DNA of 64,000 nucleotides from Epiperipatus broadwayi (taxonomy: Eukaryota > Onychophora > Udeonychophora > Euonychophora > Peripatidae), in the NCBI GenBank assembly GCA_028023455.1, contig JAQFVV010000036.1:7623576-7687575 (forward strand), in the 5' to 3' direction. Made by a program: the position numbers and the translations under genes. Positions within the stretch are counted from its first letter, which is position 1; every line of letters begins with the position of its first letter. Below the pieces are notes generated by a model. The model saw only the letters and a program-made list of their open reading frames with translations, made no database searches and was not told where the DNA came from. Below are positions 31,470-42,804 of this stretch, piece after piece.

Positions 31470-32810
31470 CAGGGTGGCCCAAAAGTAGGTTTACAGTTAT
31501 CACGTAGACTATTTATTTGAAAATTCGACACTAGAACAACAGGAAATTCATTGTACCTGTTAATATAAACATAAACAATTTAATCTCTCAGATGCTCAAA
31601 ATATCCTCCTTCAACATTGCAACATTCTTCAAATCTCTCCAGGACATTGACACCCAGTGCGGCACAAACCATCTCTTCATCAATTTCTGTGAATGCGAGA
31701 TGAATGTAATCTTTTAAATCATTTATTGTTTTGGGTTTCTTCTCATAAACCTTGTTTTTAACAACACCCAAAAAAAAGAAATCCGTAGGTGTCAGGTCAG
31801 GTGAACGTGGTGGCCATTCAATGCTGCCCCTTCCGAACCAACGCTGTGGAAAAACTTGGTTAAGGTAGTCTCTTACTATAGACGCATAATGTGGTGATGC
31901 TTCATCCTGCTGAAAGAAAAGTTCATCAAAGTTAGGTTTAGTTTTGAGTTGTGGCACTACTTCACGAAGCATGTCCAGGTAGTTCTCTCCATTTACAGTT
32001 CTATTAAAAAAACGGGCCCAACAACACTTTCATTTGATAATGCACCCCAAACTGTAATGCCAGGCTGGTTTCGTTCAGTCTCTATAGTCAAATGGGGATT
32101 TTCATCAACCCAGTACATACAGTTATACCTGTTCACATGACCAGATAATTTAAAGCAAGCCTCATCTGACCAAATAATTTTATCCAAAGAGTCACATTCT
32201 TCTCCAGTAAATTGATTACGCATCATTTTGCAGAACTGCAGCCAACGATCTGCGTCGTCCTCTAAAAGACCATGTACTAGTCTTGGTTGGTAAGGTTTTA
32301 ATTTCAGTTTACACATTAAACATTGCAATAATGTTCTTGGTATGGATAGTTCTGCAGAAGCACATCATGTGGATTTCCTTGGACTGTTCACAAATGTCAT
32401 AGCCACTAACATTTCATTTTCTTTGGTGTCAGAAGTTTTAGGATGTCCAGATTTTGGTGCATTACTCCCTGAACCGGTTTCATCAAATTTATTCCTTAGA
32501 TGATAAATTGATTGTCGTGAACGTGGAGAAATGTTAAAAGTTTTTTGCCATGCTGTATGTATCATCTCGGCATTTTAGACTTCCAATACTGCTATAATAT
32601 CCATTTCCTTTGCTCTTGATTTAAATTGTTTGCCATTAATCCTGAAATAAAAAAATATCATCAAGTAAATAGTTAGCATTACATAATAAAATAAATTACA
32701 ATCAGCAAGGAAAAAGCTGTTTAGGCAAGTTAGATTTATACTCTGAGGAATGTTTTATATTGGTTTTACTAAGCAAGTAATTTCAACCATATAAAAGGTA
32801 GTTTAATAAC
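31470..32810 (-). mobile_element. Mariner-type (IS630-Tc1-mariner) transposon
   Basis: Left terminus CAGGGTGGCCCAAAAGTAGG at 31470, preceded by TA (31468-31469), the expected target dinucleotide. The right end is not clearly visible: ATAACTGTTAAC near 32807 resembles the inner part of the left terminal repeat (ATAACTGTAAAC on that strand), so the end probably lies near 32810-32825 but has decayed. It splits the C-terminal part of LINE B copy 3. Confidence 0.75.
31580..32635 (-). pseudogene. Mariner-like transposase, long D-D spacing
   Basis: Start ATG at 32635 (MANNLNQEQRKWIL), stop in codon 15, then frameshifted segments 32565-32365 (HTH: RQSIYHLRNKFDETGSGSNAPKSGHPK), 32328-31993 (IIWSDEACFKLSGHVNR: first catalytic Asp; YWVDENPH) and 31972-31580. 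The last has FFQQDEASPHYASIVRDYL (second Asp) and EWPPRSPDLTPTDFFFLG (third Asp). About 40 residues separate the second and third Asp, longer than the 34 of classical mariners, so it fits the DD41D-like arthropod group (rosa type). All three Asp are present but the reading frame is broken at least three times. Confidence 0.88.
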
Positions 32811-32824
32811 TGTTAACACACTCC

Positions 32825-33305
32825 AGGTCTGGAAATCTTTTTATGGTTGCTGTTATTGGATTTACTGATTTTTGTGTGTAAAAAACATTGATTGTATGGA
32901 GTCCAAGTCCATTGCTATGTGACGGTCTGCTCAGATTTTTTAAAGAGATCGCCATTTTTTCTCTTTCATATTAGTATGTTACAGATTGACGAGATTTTAA
33001 ATATGAATGTTTTTGCAAATTTGATTATAGATGTGTAGTAGGTAATTTTTGTAATTATAAGTTGATTAAATAGTGTTACTGTCGCATATATTGACAGGTA
33101 TGACTTTTCAAGTGTGGCTTATTTTTTCAGCATCTTTTTTTAATTTATTTTTAACTTTTTGCTTCATTCCATTGGTGCCAAGATAGAATGGGAAACTAAG
33201 GAAAGCAGATGCGGGTTCTGTTTGATTTTCATTTTCTTTTGGGATTTCTTTCGCTTCTTTTTTAATGCATTCATTTTTCTCTTTTGTTACTTTAAAATTA
33301 GCCAT
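32825..33305 (-). pseudogene. LINE B copy 3 ORF2, post-RT segment
   Basis: 33305-33108 contains FLSFPFYLGTNGMKQKVKNK, matching FLGFPFYMGTDGMRHNIQNK of copy 1; further down, GLGLHTINVFYTQKSVNP matches GLVLHTINTFYVQKTVNL of copy 1. This is the region between the RT thumb and the zinc motif. It is fused to ORF1 by an internal deletion at about 33305. Confidence 0.75.
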
Positions 33306-33309
33306 TTCT

Positions 33310-34357
33310 ATTGGGGAGATTAATTTTTCCTATTTCATCCTCCGTGTTTGTTTTACTTGGAGCAGGTGAGGATGTGTTTGTTTGGCTATCGTGTCATTAT
33401 GAATTTTTTATCTACCAATTTACCACTTTAAATGTTGCATGATCAGTGTTCTCTGGCTGTTTACTTGTATTAGGGTTTTTTGTATTTTGATCTAAGCTTT
33501 TTGGGAGATTTTTATTCTTAATTGCTTATATTTGTTCGTTACATTGAGTTGCTATGTGACCTTTTTTGCACCATGCAAAACACCGTGGTTTTAGACCTCT
33601 GATGTATAGATATAGGTGGCTTTTTGGTCTGTTATATGTGTGGGGATGCTCTCTGGGTCAATTTCCTTATGTAGTTTAATTTTGTATTCAAAACTATTTG
33701 TTAGTATTGGAATTGATGTCTCCTTAAGATATAACTGTTGAAAAGATTTTACTTTTCCAAACGGATTCATCATCCTTTGGAAGTCATCAAAACCATACCC
33801 AAAGTAGGTATTTTTTAGGATTCCAGAAATATTTCTATATTTATTCTCATCTACTTGTACTATGACATAATTTCCGAATGTCTTAATTTAATTTATGAAA
33901 ATTCCTTTTTGTGTGCTTGCATGGAATTGGACTGCAACATATCTATTATTAGGGTGTTCAATACCTTGTACTGATTCCAGTAAGTTTGCTTTTTCTAGTG
34001 CTTTAATTAGTAGTGTTTTGGGAAAGGTAAAGAGTGTGCATTGATTGTTGGTGATGGCTATTACTGTTGATTTTTTGGTGAAAAATTTTTTGAAAGTTGC
34101 AAAGAGCATTCTTGCAACGGTATTGTTGAACTTCTAATTTGCTCCAGCATTTCGTCTGTCCATTGAGTGAGTGGGTGGGGTTTATTTACCTCTTGTTCAA
34201 TTAAGTTCAAATTTATTAAATCATTTGCCATTGTTTTTCTAAATCTTGGATTTTTTCCCGGGTTAACATTATCAGATCTTTTTGCTATTGAGGTGTACGT
34301 CTGACTTGTGCCCTGTGCTGGATTTGTCTCGTGATTGAGTGACTGTGGTGTCACCAT
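33310..34357 (-). pseudogene. LINE B copy 3 ORF1
   Basis: 34357-34061 (MVTPQSLNHETNPAQG, TQWTDEMLEQIRSSTIPLQ), 34109-33888 (VIAITNNQCTLFTFPKTL; RYVAVQFHASTQKGIF) and 33773-33591 (MMNPFGKVKSFQQLYLKETS) are collinear with copies 2 and 4. A knuckle CFAWCKKGHIATQC near 33590-33545 has C-x3-C spacing instead of C-x2-C, probably decayed. Frameshifted at least twice. Confidence 0.72.
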
Positions 34358-34659
34358 TTTATTGTACCAGTGATTTTTAAAACCAGATATTGTTTCAGCT
34401 TTTTATTCTTTTTTCCCCAAAAATAAAAAATATTAAAATTTGTAACTTTTTTTCCCTCTAGTACTGATTTTTTCCTTCTATTATTATTTGAAATTATACT
34501 TTCTTTTCATGTGTAAGCTTTTCATCTGCTATTCTTTAATGCTTGATTATGTGCCGTAGCAATAAATTTTTTCTTTCTCTTCTTTTTTTTTTAAAATTAT
34601 TTTAGTTTAGATTCTATCATTTTTGATGTGGACTGGCTTTCTATTTTTATTCAGAATGA

Positions 34660-34840
34660 AAAAAAAGGCTAGAGACTTTTTGCTTACCTGCAAAGTAGGT
34701 CTGTAGGGTAACGGTAAGAAAAGTAGAGCTGCTTTAACCTAACCTAGAGATGCAGATAGAGGGGATTCGAACCTCACCTACTCCTCTAGATTGCTACTAA
34801 GCGACTTACTCCCCAAACCTCACTAGAATTTAATCTTAAT
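34660..34840 (-). mobile_element. tRNA-derived SINE candidate
   Basis: On the minus strand an A-box-like TCGCTTAGTAGC (near 34800) is followed about 40 bases on by GGTTCGAATCCCC, a near-perfect pol III B box (34777-34765), then an unrelated body, and ends at TTTTTTTT (about 34672-34665), a pol III terminator. Locally GC-richer than the surroundings. No paralogue elsewhere in the window confirms the family. Confidence 0.5.
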
Positions 34841-34969
34841 GTATGCCCAGTGGTCAGGGAGAGAAGAGACCACAAAAGGAATTTTAACATATATAATGAT
34901 CAGGTGGACATACATATGTCACAAAAAGAAAACAATACTATGTGGTTTTATTTATAGTGAATGAAAGAT

Positions 34970-35095
34970 AACAGAAACTTTTTTCCTCCCCCCATATGTC
35001 ATAGCATCGGCCGGGACGCGAACCCACAACTGTCTGCAACCAACTACTTGCTTGCATGGCTGCTGCGATACCTCTTGGCTAACAACGCAAGACTA
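34970..35095 (-). mobile_element. tRNA-derived SINE head, second candidate
   Basis: Minus strand: A box TTAGCCAAGAGGTATCG (35083-35067) and B box GGGTTCGCGTCCC (35025-35013) at tRNA-like spacing. The T-arm-like GGG/CCC flanks a TTCGCGT loop. No full cloverleaf with a 7-bp acceptor stem is evident, so a SINE head rather than a functional tRNA gene. Confidence 0.55.
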
Positions 35096-36320
35096 ACAGA
35101 AAACTTTTATTATTACATTAGCAGAATTATACAAAGCTTTATTAATAGTGTTGCAGACTATTTTCACTGCAACCGTATAGATATATATGAAAGATCCATT
35201 GTTTGTAATGATAAGGACAGACAAAATTTGTATTATAATTTTTTCTTTAAAAAAATATTTCTAACCAATGGATGGGTTACATAAAAATCAAGAGAGAGAC
35301 ATGATTCATTAACTTTATAAATGGGGAACATGGAAATAAATAGGTAGTCAAACTCAACTAAACACCTTGGACAGGTTTTAAATCAAAGCCCTCTACTGAT
35401 GATTAAAGAAAATGAGATAGTGACCTCCAGCAGGAATTTCCAGCTATAATTGAAACATTTCGATGATATTAGAAAGATTTCAAAATAAATATAAATATAC
35501 AAGACCATGCACAAAGGCGATAGCATATTGTGGGCTGTGAGACTCGAGACATAACAGTTACCAAGAGGTTAACACAAGACCGGATAGCTCTCTGTCTCTA
35601 AACTGGGTTAGAGAGAAAAGTGGAATCCATTCGCTAAACGCATGACCCGGATTCAGAATCGGAGTTTTCTTGCTTATGTCCAGTTACTTTCATTGAAATA
35701 TCTGAGATAGATATGAGATCCAGAAATATTTTCATGAAGATCCGTATGTACGTATGTTAACCTATGCAAACTTGGAAAAAAAAGCACTGTAATATATGCT
35801 GAGCTGCCCATAGATCACCCGAGGCATGATACCATATAAATATGGTCAACGACCTTTAAATTTAAAAAGAAACCCTCTGCAAAATATATATATTTTATGA
35901 AAGCTCAACTACCACTGAAAATCCGCAGAAAAACATTAACTTTCCCTCTATAAAATTCAGATCACTAAAACAAGTGGGCGGATATTTTATTGATTTAGTT
36001 GAAGTTTAACCGACCCACCACAGAGCCAATGCTATTTATAAAACTTTAATGCATATACATATTGTCGAATGTACACTCTCTTATTACTAAAAAATATAAA
36101 TGCGAACGTTTGTTTTTGTTTCACGCTCTTTAAAATAGAACTACATTCGTAACCCCTCATTGATTGACAAAAATAAAGACATTTGATAAGGATCTTTCTT
36201 TTATATATATTATAATGGACAGAACAATTCTCATCATACACCCCCCTAATATCCATCACACCAGTTACGCCAGTCACTAATTCGATCTTTAGTGGTGTGT
36301 AGTCCCACTACACATCGTGC
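35096..36320. other. Intergenic DNA, nothing recognised
   Basis: Mixed composition, slightly richer in GC than 22-27 kb. CAGTTACCAAGAGGTTAACAC near 35549 and ACCCGGATTC near 35646 resemble pol III box words but are not correctly spaced. No coding sequence. Confidence 0.35.
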
Positions 36321-36333
36321 ATCCACGTTGGTC

Positions 36334-36520
36334 ACCAGATATAACGGATGGAACAGTTAGCACTTGGATATACCTATCAGATATATCAACAATCATCTGG
36401 TTCGATCACAAGATATGACCACTAGCCCCAAAAGTTGATGACGCCAGATATAACGGACGGAACGATTACAACTAATCCCAAACACTGCTAACACCAGATG
36501 TAATGGATGGTCAACTAACT
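36334..36520. repeat. Dispersed short repeats, ACCAGATATAACGGATGGAAC
   Basis: Three related copies: 36336 (ACCAGATATAACGGATGGAAC), 36451 (GCCAGATATAACGGACGGAAC) and 36493 (ACCAGATGTAATGGATGG), with a weaker relative near 36213. Spacing is irregular (about 115 and 42 bases), so an eroded tandem array is likely. Confidence 0.6.
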
Positions 36521-39350
36521 TGCAGACTGTACTACTATGCAGATGTATCAATATGGTGTGGGGATAAGTTAATATGCTCTAATTTATTACCCCTAATGAA
36601 ACAATCTGCAGAGACCTACCAGGCTTAGAAGGGAAGAAAGTTGCATCCAACTATGTTCAGACTGTGGGTCATCTGATAGAGTGCTAATGAGAACCCGATG
36701 AAATGCTTAACCAATGATTGCATACCCTTTAATTGACTAACTCTATCCCTATTTAATAATATTAAATGCAATTTAGGTTAGTTCATCCACTTTCCCCCTT
36801 TTTAATTCCGTTATGCCCTAATATTCAAACCCAGAGAGAATATTGCTTTTAACTCCTTTAGCAGGTATGAACAAATATACACAGCAACTCCTGCACCTAT
36901 ATATAGGTTACAACTAGCATTTATTATATTTGTTTTATTTTCAAGCTTTTATATAATAAGAAAAATAGATGTGTGTGCATGTATAATTATTTATAAACTG
37001 TGGAATGTCAGGACAACTCAATAAACCAGAGACCGGAATAATATAAACTCTCAAACATTTATTAACAATAATAAATATCAAGTATAACAACAATAGTAAT
37101 GATAAAAAATAAAATAAAAAAAATATAATAATCATCATATGTACATGTGTCACAAGTGAACCTCTACCATCTTACTAATTAATTATCCTCTAGATCCAAC
37201 CCTTATACCCCATGGTAGAAATCCACATATGTCACTCATTCTCTGCAAATCATAATTATATAGAAAAATCAACTTTAGTTATTTAATATAATTGAGATGC
37301 TGGCTAGCTAAATTATATATTTACAAATGTTAATCTATTTAACAAGTTTCCCCAATTTATATATATGATAGAGACAGATCCCAGTTGATTAGTCAAACAT
37401 ACTGGAAAATATACGTACATGGTTAATCACAAAATAAAACATATAATATGTATTCTGTATGTGTTGTAATTTAACCTATATATAAATTTAGAGAATCTTA
37501 CCTCAATATTTATGTGGATGACCTGATGTGAAGCAGGTGATATTACCTAAATTTTATTTATAATGAAAATATAAAAAAAATATCAAAATGAATAATCCCC
37601 CCTTTTCTTCTTTGCTAATTCTGAAAAATGAGGCTTCAGCATCAGAGTGTGAAAATACAACAGATAGTATGAATAAAAAAATAAAATAATAAATAAACAA
37701 AAATTTACAATATTGATTCTTTGATTAAAAATTGTAATTGGAACAAAGTTCCTAAAAATCATCATAATAGAAGTAGTAGTAGTAGTTGATAGTTAGGCAA
37801 GTTGTTCTTCAAAGCAGTTTCACTTAGTAAATCATTCTCCTTAGCAAGGATAGATAGGTACAATGGTGTCTCCTGTAGTTGTGTTTAATGGTAAACATCT
37901 TGATCCTCATTTGATTCACCATAATGTATTCCAATCCTTGTTTACTTTGGACTGAAGGCATCTTCTTGTGTGTTTACAATAAAGTAGAAATATATATAGA
38001 TATAATGCAGCTGGCAGGAAAATACCATGACACACAATAGCATGTTTTGCTCTAGCCCATTTTCATATTAAAGTACATTTTAATAATTATTTATAATCAT
38101 ATATTTTTATTGAATAATATTGAAGCGCTTATATATATATTAAGAAAATTATTTCATTTTTCTTTCTTCTCCAATTTTTAGCAAATTTAATTCTCGTTAT
38201 TGTTTTTGAAAAGATTTAAAAAATTCAAATTTACTCCAACAACTTTTTAAACACGATTTAATTATTTAAGAATTAATCAGTTATTCTTACTTCTTTTCAC
38301 TTTCTGTCCTTTGAATTTGATAAACTTTTAGTTACAGTATTCGACTTTTAAAATGTTTATAATTTAACTAAAAGAAAAAGTAAAAACTCCATTTTAGCGT
38401 TCTAAATTTTTAGTTTTAATTGCTGTCTTTTGTTACAGTTGTTATAACAATAAGAAGAACGATTTGTAAACTGTCTTTTGTTTTTATACATTTTCACGCG
38501 CGTAGATTTCCAGGAACGCTCATATCTTTAACTGCCTATTGTTTAAATACATTTAGATTTATTATAAATAAAAAAAAATAATAAAATAATAAAATCAGTT
38601 TTATTTTCACACATATGTACCCACCTAATTAACTTCAAGTCATCCCAAATTCATTTACCTATTAATTAAAATTCAATTTTAAATTAAAAATATATATATA
38701 CATTACAGTTTATTTAATCAAATAGTTATATATATATATAGTACTTTGTAAAATATTGATCGTATTTTATTTTATAAATATAATAATTTATTGTGTATTA
38801 TATGTATATAGGCAATAATAATAACAAATAATAATCTTCCCACTATTACTATAAATTCCAAATGTATTGGGTTTAATAAATATGCTTGATCTTTTTAGGA
38901 ATATGTGCATTGTAAGCTATCCTTTACAATATATTAAAAAAAAAAACCAAATTAAAATCTTGGAAGTTTTATAATAGAATATTTAGCAATTAAATCTTGA
39001 TTTTTTTAAAAAATAGGGTTTTGCACTTTCTATGATTTGCTCTCCCTTCTTTCCAAATAAGTATCTATATAAAATCAATACTTAATTATGGGAGTATAAT
39101 GGCGGAAAGTTAAATGAAGCATTTTTCAATTAAATTAATAAGAACTACTGTCGCCATTATATGTAATAACCCCACTATCCATTACAATATTAAAAAAAGA
39201 AAGAAAAGAAAGCAATTAATGAAATATAATTTTACAAGACGTGAACACAGATTTAAAAATATATATATAGAAAAACATAAATCTAGATTGAATTTGCAAA
39301 TTACAAAGAGATTTTTTTTATTAATTTATGGGAACGTTACGGGTAACTAG
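36521..39350. other. AT-rich intergenic DNA, nothing recognised
   Basis: Low-complexity AT-rich DNA with several (TA)n runs (for example near 38730) and short ORFs of random character. The block near 37010-37070 (ACCAGAGACCGG, CAAACATTTATTAACAATAA) has an LTR-like look, but no second copy or gag/pol is nearby. Confidence 0.4.
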
Positions 39351-39589
39351 ATGGGGTGGGTCAAGATGGGTTCATTTGATGTTTCCAGCAGGTCTCCTTG
39401 GTTCTTCAAATTTGTTTTTCATGTTTTGAGGGCAGATATTCATGGATACAGAGCATATGCTTTAATTCTCTGGCTGGCTTACATGGTTATGACTCCGGTC
39501 TCAGGAACAGATCAGGAGAACGAAGGCAAAGAGAGCAACACATTTCTGGATTCTTATTTATATGCTGAAAGAATAGAGTACGGCTTGAC
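39351..39589 (+). CDS. Possible host first coding exon (signal-anchor-like N-terminus), unknown gene
   Basis: An 80-codon frame starting MGWVKMGSFDVSSRSPWFF, much less AT-biased than the neighbourhood. Residues about 34-50 are hydrophobic (AYALILWLAYMVMTPVSG) with a small-residue end (VSG-T), resembling a long signal peptide or anchor, followed by an acidic polar stretch (DQENEGKESN). The frame ends at GAC|GTAAGT (39587-39595), a strong splice donor; an in-frame stop (TAG) sits directly before the ATG, so an initiating exon is plausible. No downstream exon is visible within 500 bases, and the next 4 kb is a Penelope element. I do not recognise the protein. Confidence 0.35.
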
Positions 39590-40128
39590 GTAAGTACAGC
39601 AAGCAAGAGTTCACAATATTGTCCAATTTTTCAGCAAAAACTTCTTCCAACAAAAATTCTTAATATCTCCCTCTGACCTTCAGCAAAGGTTCCCGCAAGC
39701 ATAAGACCAAGAACAAAAGAAAAATTCTTTATTTATACCCTTTTTTCCATTATGTTTTTAATCTACCCATTAGTAGCGAATCATGCCCATTGTTTGAAAT
39801 TTTTCCTGTTATCTATTATTTTATCTAATTCAGAAAAAATGTTTTATTAATTAAATTTTTTTTCTTAATGGATTCTATTTAATTAAGAAAATTTATGTTA
39901 TCGAATTCTACCAACATATATTTTTAAAATAGTTACAAATAAAATTTTAACTTTCTATATTTTATTTTATTAAATCTTTTTTTCTTTAACACAATTCCTT
40001 CTTTAATTTATGTAACTATTAGTGCAAACGATAATTTAGTTTAAGAAAGAAACATACATTCACTGTGGTTTGACTTAGGGTCTTAGTTAGTCCACAGTGA
40101 ATGGTGAAGCCAGCATATATATATATAT
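39590..40128. other. AT-rich DNA, nothing recognised
   Basis: Would be the start of an intron if the exon call is right. It contains TTCACTGTG near 40058, inverted at 40092 (CACAGTGAA), forming a loose hairpin just before a (AT)n run and the Penelope-like element. Confidence 0.35.
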
Positions 40129-40216
40129 GTTAAAACGAAGATTTGCACGGGTTAAATATATAAAATACATATTTTGCGGGTTCATCCGTGTTAAAAACTT
40201 TTAATATTAATATACT

Positions 40217-40250
40217 GACGTTTGGATTTGGTCACACATGCCATCCACAG
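40217..40250 (-). ncRNA. Decayed hammerhead-like motif, left terminal copy
   Basis: Homologous to the motif at 42731-42764, but the GAAA core reads CAAA (first G lost) and stem II has further changes. Cleavage competence is not expected. Confidence 0.5.
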
Positions 40251-40252
40251 AG

Positions 40253-40850
40253 TTATAAAAGGTAGAAAGACGGTTGTAGAGGCGCTACAATCACTGATTT
40301 GAATAAAATGTTAAAATTCCACCAATAGCAAAAAATGTTAAATTTAGGAATGTTTTTTAAAAAAATCTTTCCAAATAGGAGGAAGTTTGCATGTATCATC
40401 TCGCTTATTGATACAATCTGGCCTCTTAAGTATCTCAATGGCTTCTCTAATTTTACATTGTTAGAGATTATCACATCTAGATATGATCCTGGTACTAGAA
40501 AAATCAATTTTATGACCTGAATCTATAGTATGGAGTGAGAGTGCTGATGATGATGAGTGTTGTTTAACTGCATTAGCACGCTCATCTCTCCTAACACTAA
40601 TGCGATGATTACTCATACCTATGTAAGGAGCTTTACAATTTTTACATGAGATTTGATAGACACCATGAGATTCAAGAGGGATTGAATCCTTAGGCTTGGT
40701 TATTATATTGCTGATCTTTTGATGAGCAGAAAATGCTGTATCTATATTATAGCATTTTAATATACGTCTGATACTGTCTGTAGTTCCTTTTACATATGGA
40801 ACACAAATCCTAATAGCTGATTTATCATCTTTTTGTTTCCTATTTTGTCT
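40253..40850 (-). pseudogene. Penelope-like GIY-YIG endonuclease domain
   Basis: Minus-strand reading gives GVYQISCKNCKAPYIGMSN (the GIY...YIG core with the CxxC pair typical of Penelope endonucleases), RISVRRDERANAVKQH (catalytic Arg region, with the usual His changed to Arg in this copy), then HTIDSGHKIDFSSTRII and the C-terminal LKRPDCINKRDD. It is broken by stops, including one after the CDNL motif. It would nick DNA to prime reverse transcription. The duplicate at 42805-43332 is in better condition. Confidence 0.82.
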
Positions 40851-42498
40851 ATTTTGGGCTTGAAATAAGGCTTTTTTTTATAAATTTGTAATTATAACTA
40901 TTTGCTAATAAAACACTATTAATATGATTTATTTCTTCTTTCAGATGTGTCTCATCTGAAAGGTTAATTGCTCTATTTAAAAGAGTTTTGGCTACAGAAA
41001 CTATCTGAGTTGGGTGATGATGAGAATGGAAATACAAATATCTGTCTGTTATAAATAGAAAAAGATAAACTATTTGGTGTTCTGGTGACTAGAACATCAA
41101 GAAAAGGGAGTTTTCTATCAGACTCTGTCTCCATTGTAAATTTTATATGAGGATGCATATTATTTAAATGTAAGAAAAAATCATCTAATTTATTTTTTCC
41201 ATGTTGCCATATGACAAAAGTGTCATCTATGTATCTGAGCCAAATGAGAGGTTTTAAAGATGATGATTCTAAAGCACGAGTTTCTATATATTCCATGAAT
41301 AAATCAGCTATTATTCCTGAGATAGGTGAGCCCATAGGAGTACCAAAAACTTGTCTAATGCTGTCCATTGTATACAAAATATGTATTCAAGAGACAATAT
41401 TTAATTAAAGCAATAATATGGTCTGGTAAATTGCAACATTGTGAGATTATATTTAAAGCTTCATCAATTGGAATGTTTGTAAACAAAGACACGACATCAA
41501 AACTGACCAGAATGTCATTAGCATTAATTTTTAAACTTTTTAAAACAGAAATAAAATGAAGAGAGTTTTTAATATATGATTTAATAGATGGGATTGTAGG
41601 TTTAATGAAATCCGATAAGTATCTGGCTAAAATATGAGTCGGAGAACTTATTGCACTTACTATTGGACGAAGGGGGGTATCTGGTTTGTGAATTTTTGGA
41701 AGTCCATAAAATTTTGGACAGACACGATTTTTCACGAGGGATTATTTTATTTTTTATCTCTGTTTCAATAAGTGATTTATTAATAATAGCTTTTGTTGTT
41801 TTTTCCAAATATGTAGTATGATCTCTTTTTGATAGTTTATAAGTTTTATCATTAAGCAGATCTAAAATTTTATTATGGTAAATGTCACAATCCATTACAA
41901 CTGTGGCATTATCTTTATCAGCTGGAAGTACAACAATTGATTTGTCCGATTTTATATTATTTAATGCTTGTCTTTCTTTCTTTGAAATATGGTTTTTAGG
42001 AAGCTTAGCTTTTTTAGAAATATTACAAATCTCAGTTCTAGCCAAATCAGCCGATGTAGAATCAGTTTTATCGAGAGCTGATTCAACATTACAAACAATT
42101 TTCTCAAAAGGTGTCCGGGAAGGTGTTAAAGCAAAATTGAAACCTTTTTATAAAACCGAAATTTCATCTGTAGAGAGGGCTTTCCTAGATAAATTATAAA
42201 TGGTTTTTTGATTTGGATACATAATGTTTGGGGATTGTGTTCCAATTAGCATTTGCAATTTTTTCTTTTGCTTTGCTGTTACAAATTCCGAATCTTTAAA
42301 CGATCTAAAACTTGCAATACGATCAAAACTAGTCCACAGTAAAGGATGTATTTTATTACTAAGGAATAAATGTAAATGTAGCAATACTTTATCAATTTTG
42401 TCTAAATTTTTCCGAGTTTTTTTAATAAAGGAGTTTAAAATAATATTGCTAGTTTTCCTTAGAATTTTACTAACATTATAATTGTTCTTGGGAAACAC
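40849..42498 (-). pseudogene. Penelope-like reverse transcriptase
   Basis: Starts at about 42498 (MFPKNNYNVSKILR). An in-frame TAA at 42150-42148 and a frameshift near 41735 break it. Motifs: SIVVLPADKDNATVVMD (N-terminal Penelope block), FYGLPKIHKPDTPLRPIVS, ILVSFDVVSLFTNIPI (motif A), GTPMGSPISGIIADLFME (motif B), WLRYIDDTFVIW (catalytic YIDD) and KLPFLDVLV (motif D/E). These are diagnostic of Penelope-type, telomerase-related RT. A frameshift near 41370 and another near 41035 follow before the linker to the endonuclease. Catalytic Asp residues are retained. Confidence 0.92.
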
Positions 42499-42730
42499 AA
42501 TTTTACAGCAAGTGGGTATAACATTTTGATATTTGCACGCTAATCAAAAAGATAAATTACAAAGTAACTTACATTTCTTAATCCACGTTCTTTCAAATAT
42601 ACGAAGCTGTTTAAAAATTTCCTCCCAGTAGAGGTTAATAATGTTAAAACGAAGATTTGCACGGGTTAAATATATAAAATACATATTTTGCGGGTTCATC
42701 CGTGTTAAAAACTTTTAATATTATTATACT

Positions 42731-42764
42731 GACGTTTCGACTTGGTCACACAAGCCATCCACAG
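42731..42764 (-). ncRNA. Hammerhead-like motif in Penelope terminal repeat
   Basis: Minus strand: CTGTGGA core (one change from the canonical CTGANGA), stem II GGCTTG/CAAGTC (six pairs, one wobble) with loop TGTGAC, then GAAAC and GTC cleavage triplet. A two-pair stem III without a loop is typical of the Penelope hammerheads already described in the literature. Short stem I (ACT/AGT) plus AT pairs. Confidence 0.7.
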
Positions 42765-42804
42765 AGTTATAAAAGGTAGAAAGACGGTTGTAGAGGCGCT
42801 ACAA

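Larger units (their letters stand above)
30527..34360 (-). mobile_element. LINE B copy 3 (internally deleted, with mariner insertion)
   Basis: 3' tail (ATT/ATG)n at 30527-30550, with the family 3' UTR (CAAAACTTTATTGAGTC at 30560, shared with copy 1). ORF2 C-terminus lies at 30840-31460 and 32825-33305, and ORF1 at 33310-34357. Endonuclease and RT palm are absent: ORF1 runs straight into the post-RT FYLGTNGMKQKVKNK block. A mariner sits at 31470-~32800 inside the C-terminal part. Confidence 0.75.

Noticed and set aside
40540-40562. CTGATGATGATGAG as another hammerhead core
   Set aside because: No GAAA partner with a stem II at proper spacing; it is coding Ser-rich sequence of the Penelope endonuclease on the other strand.
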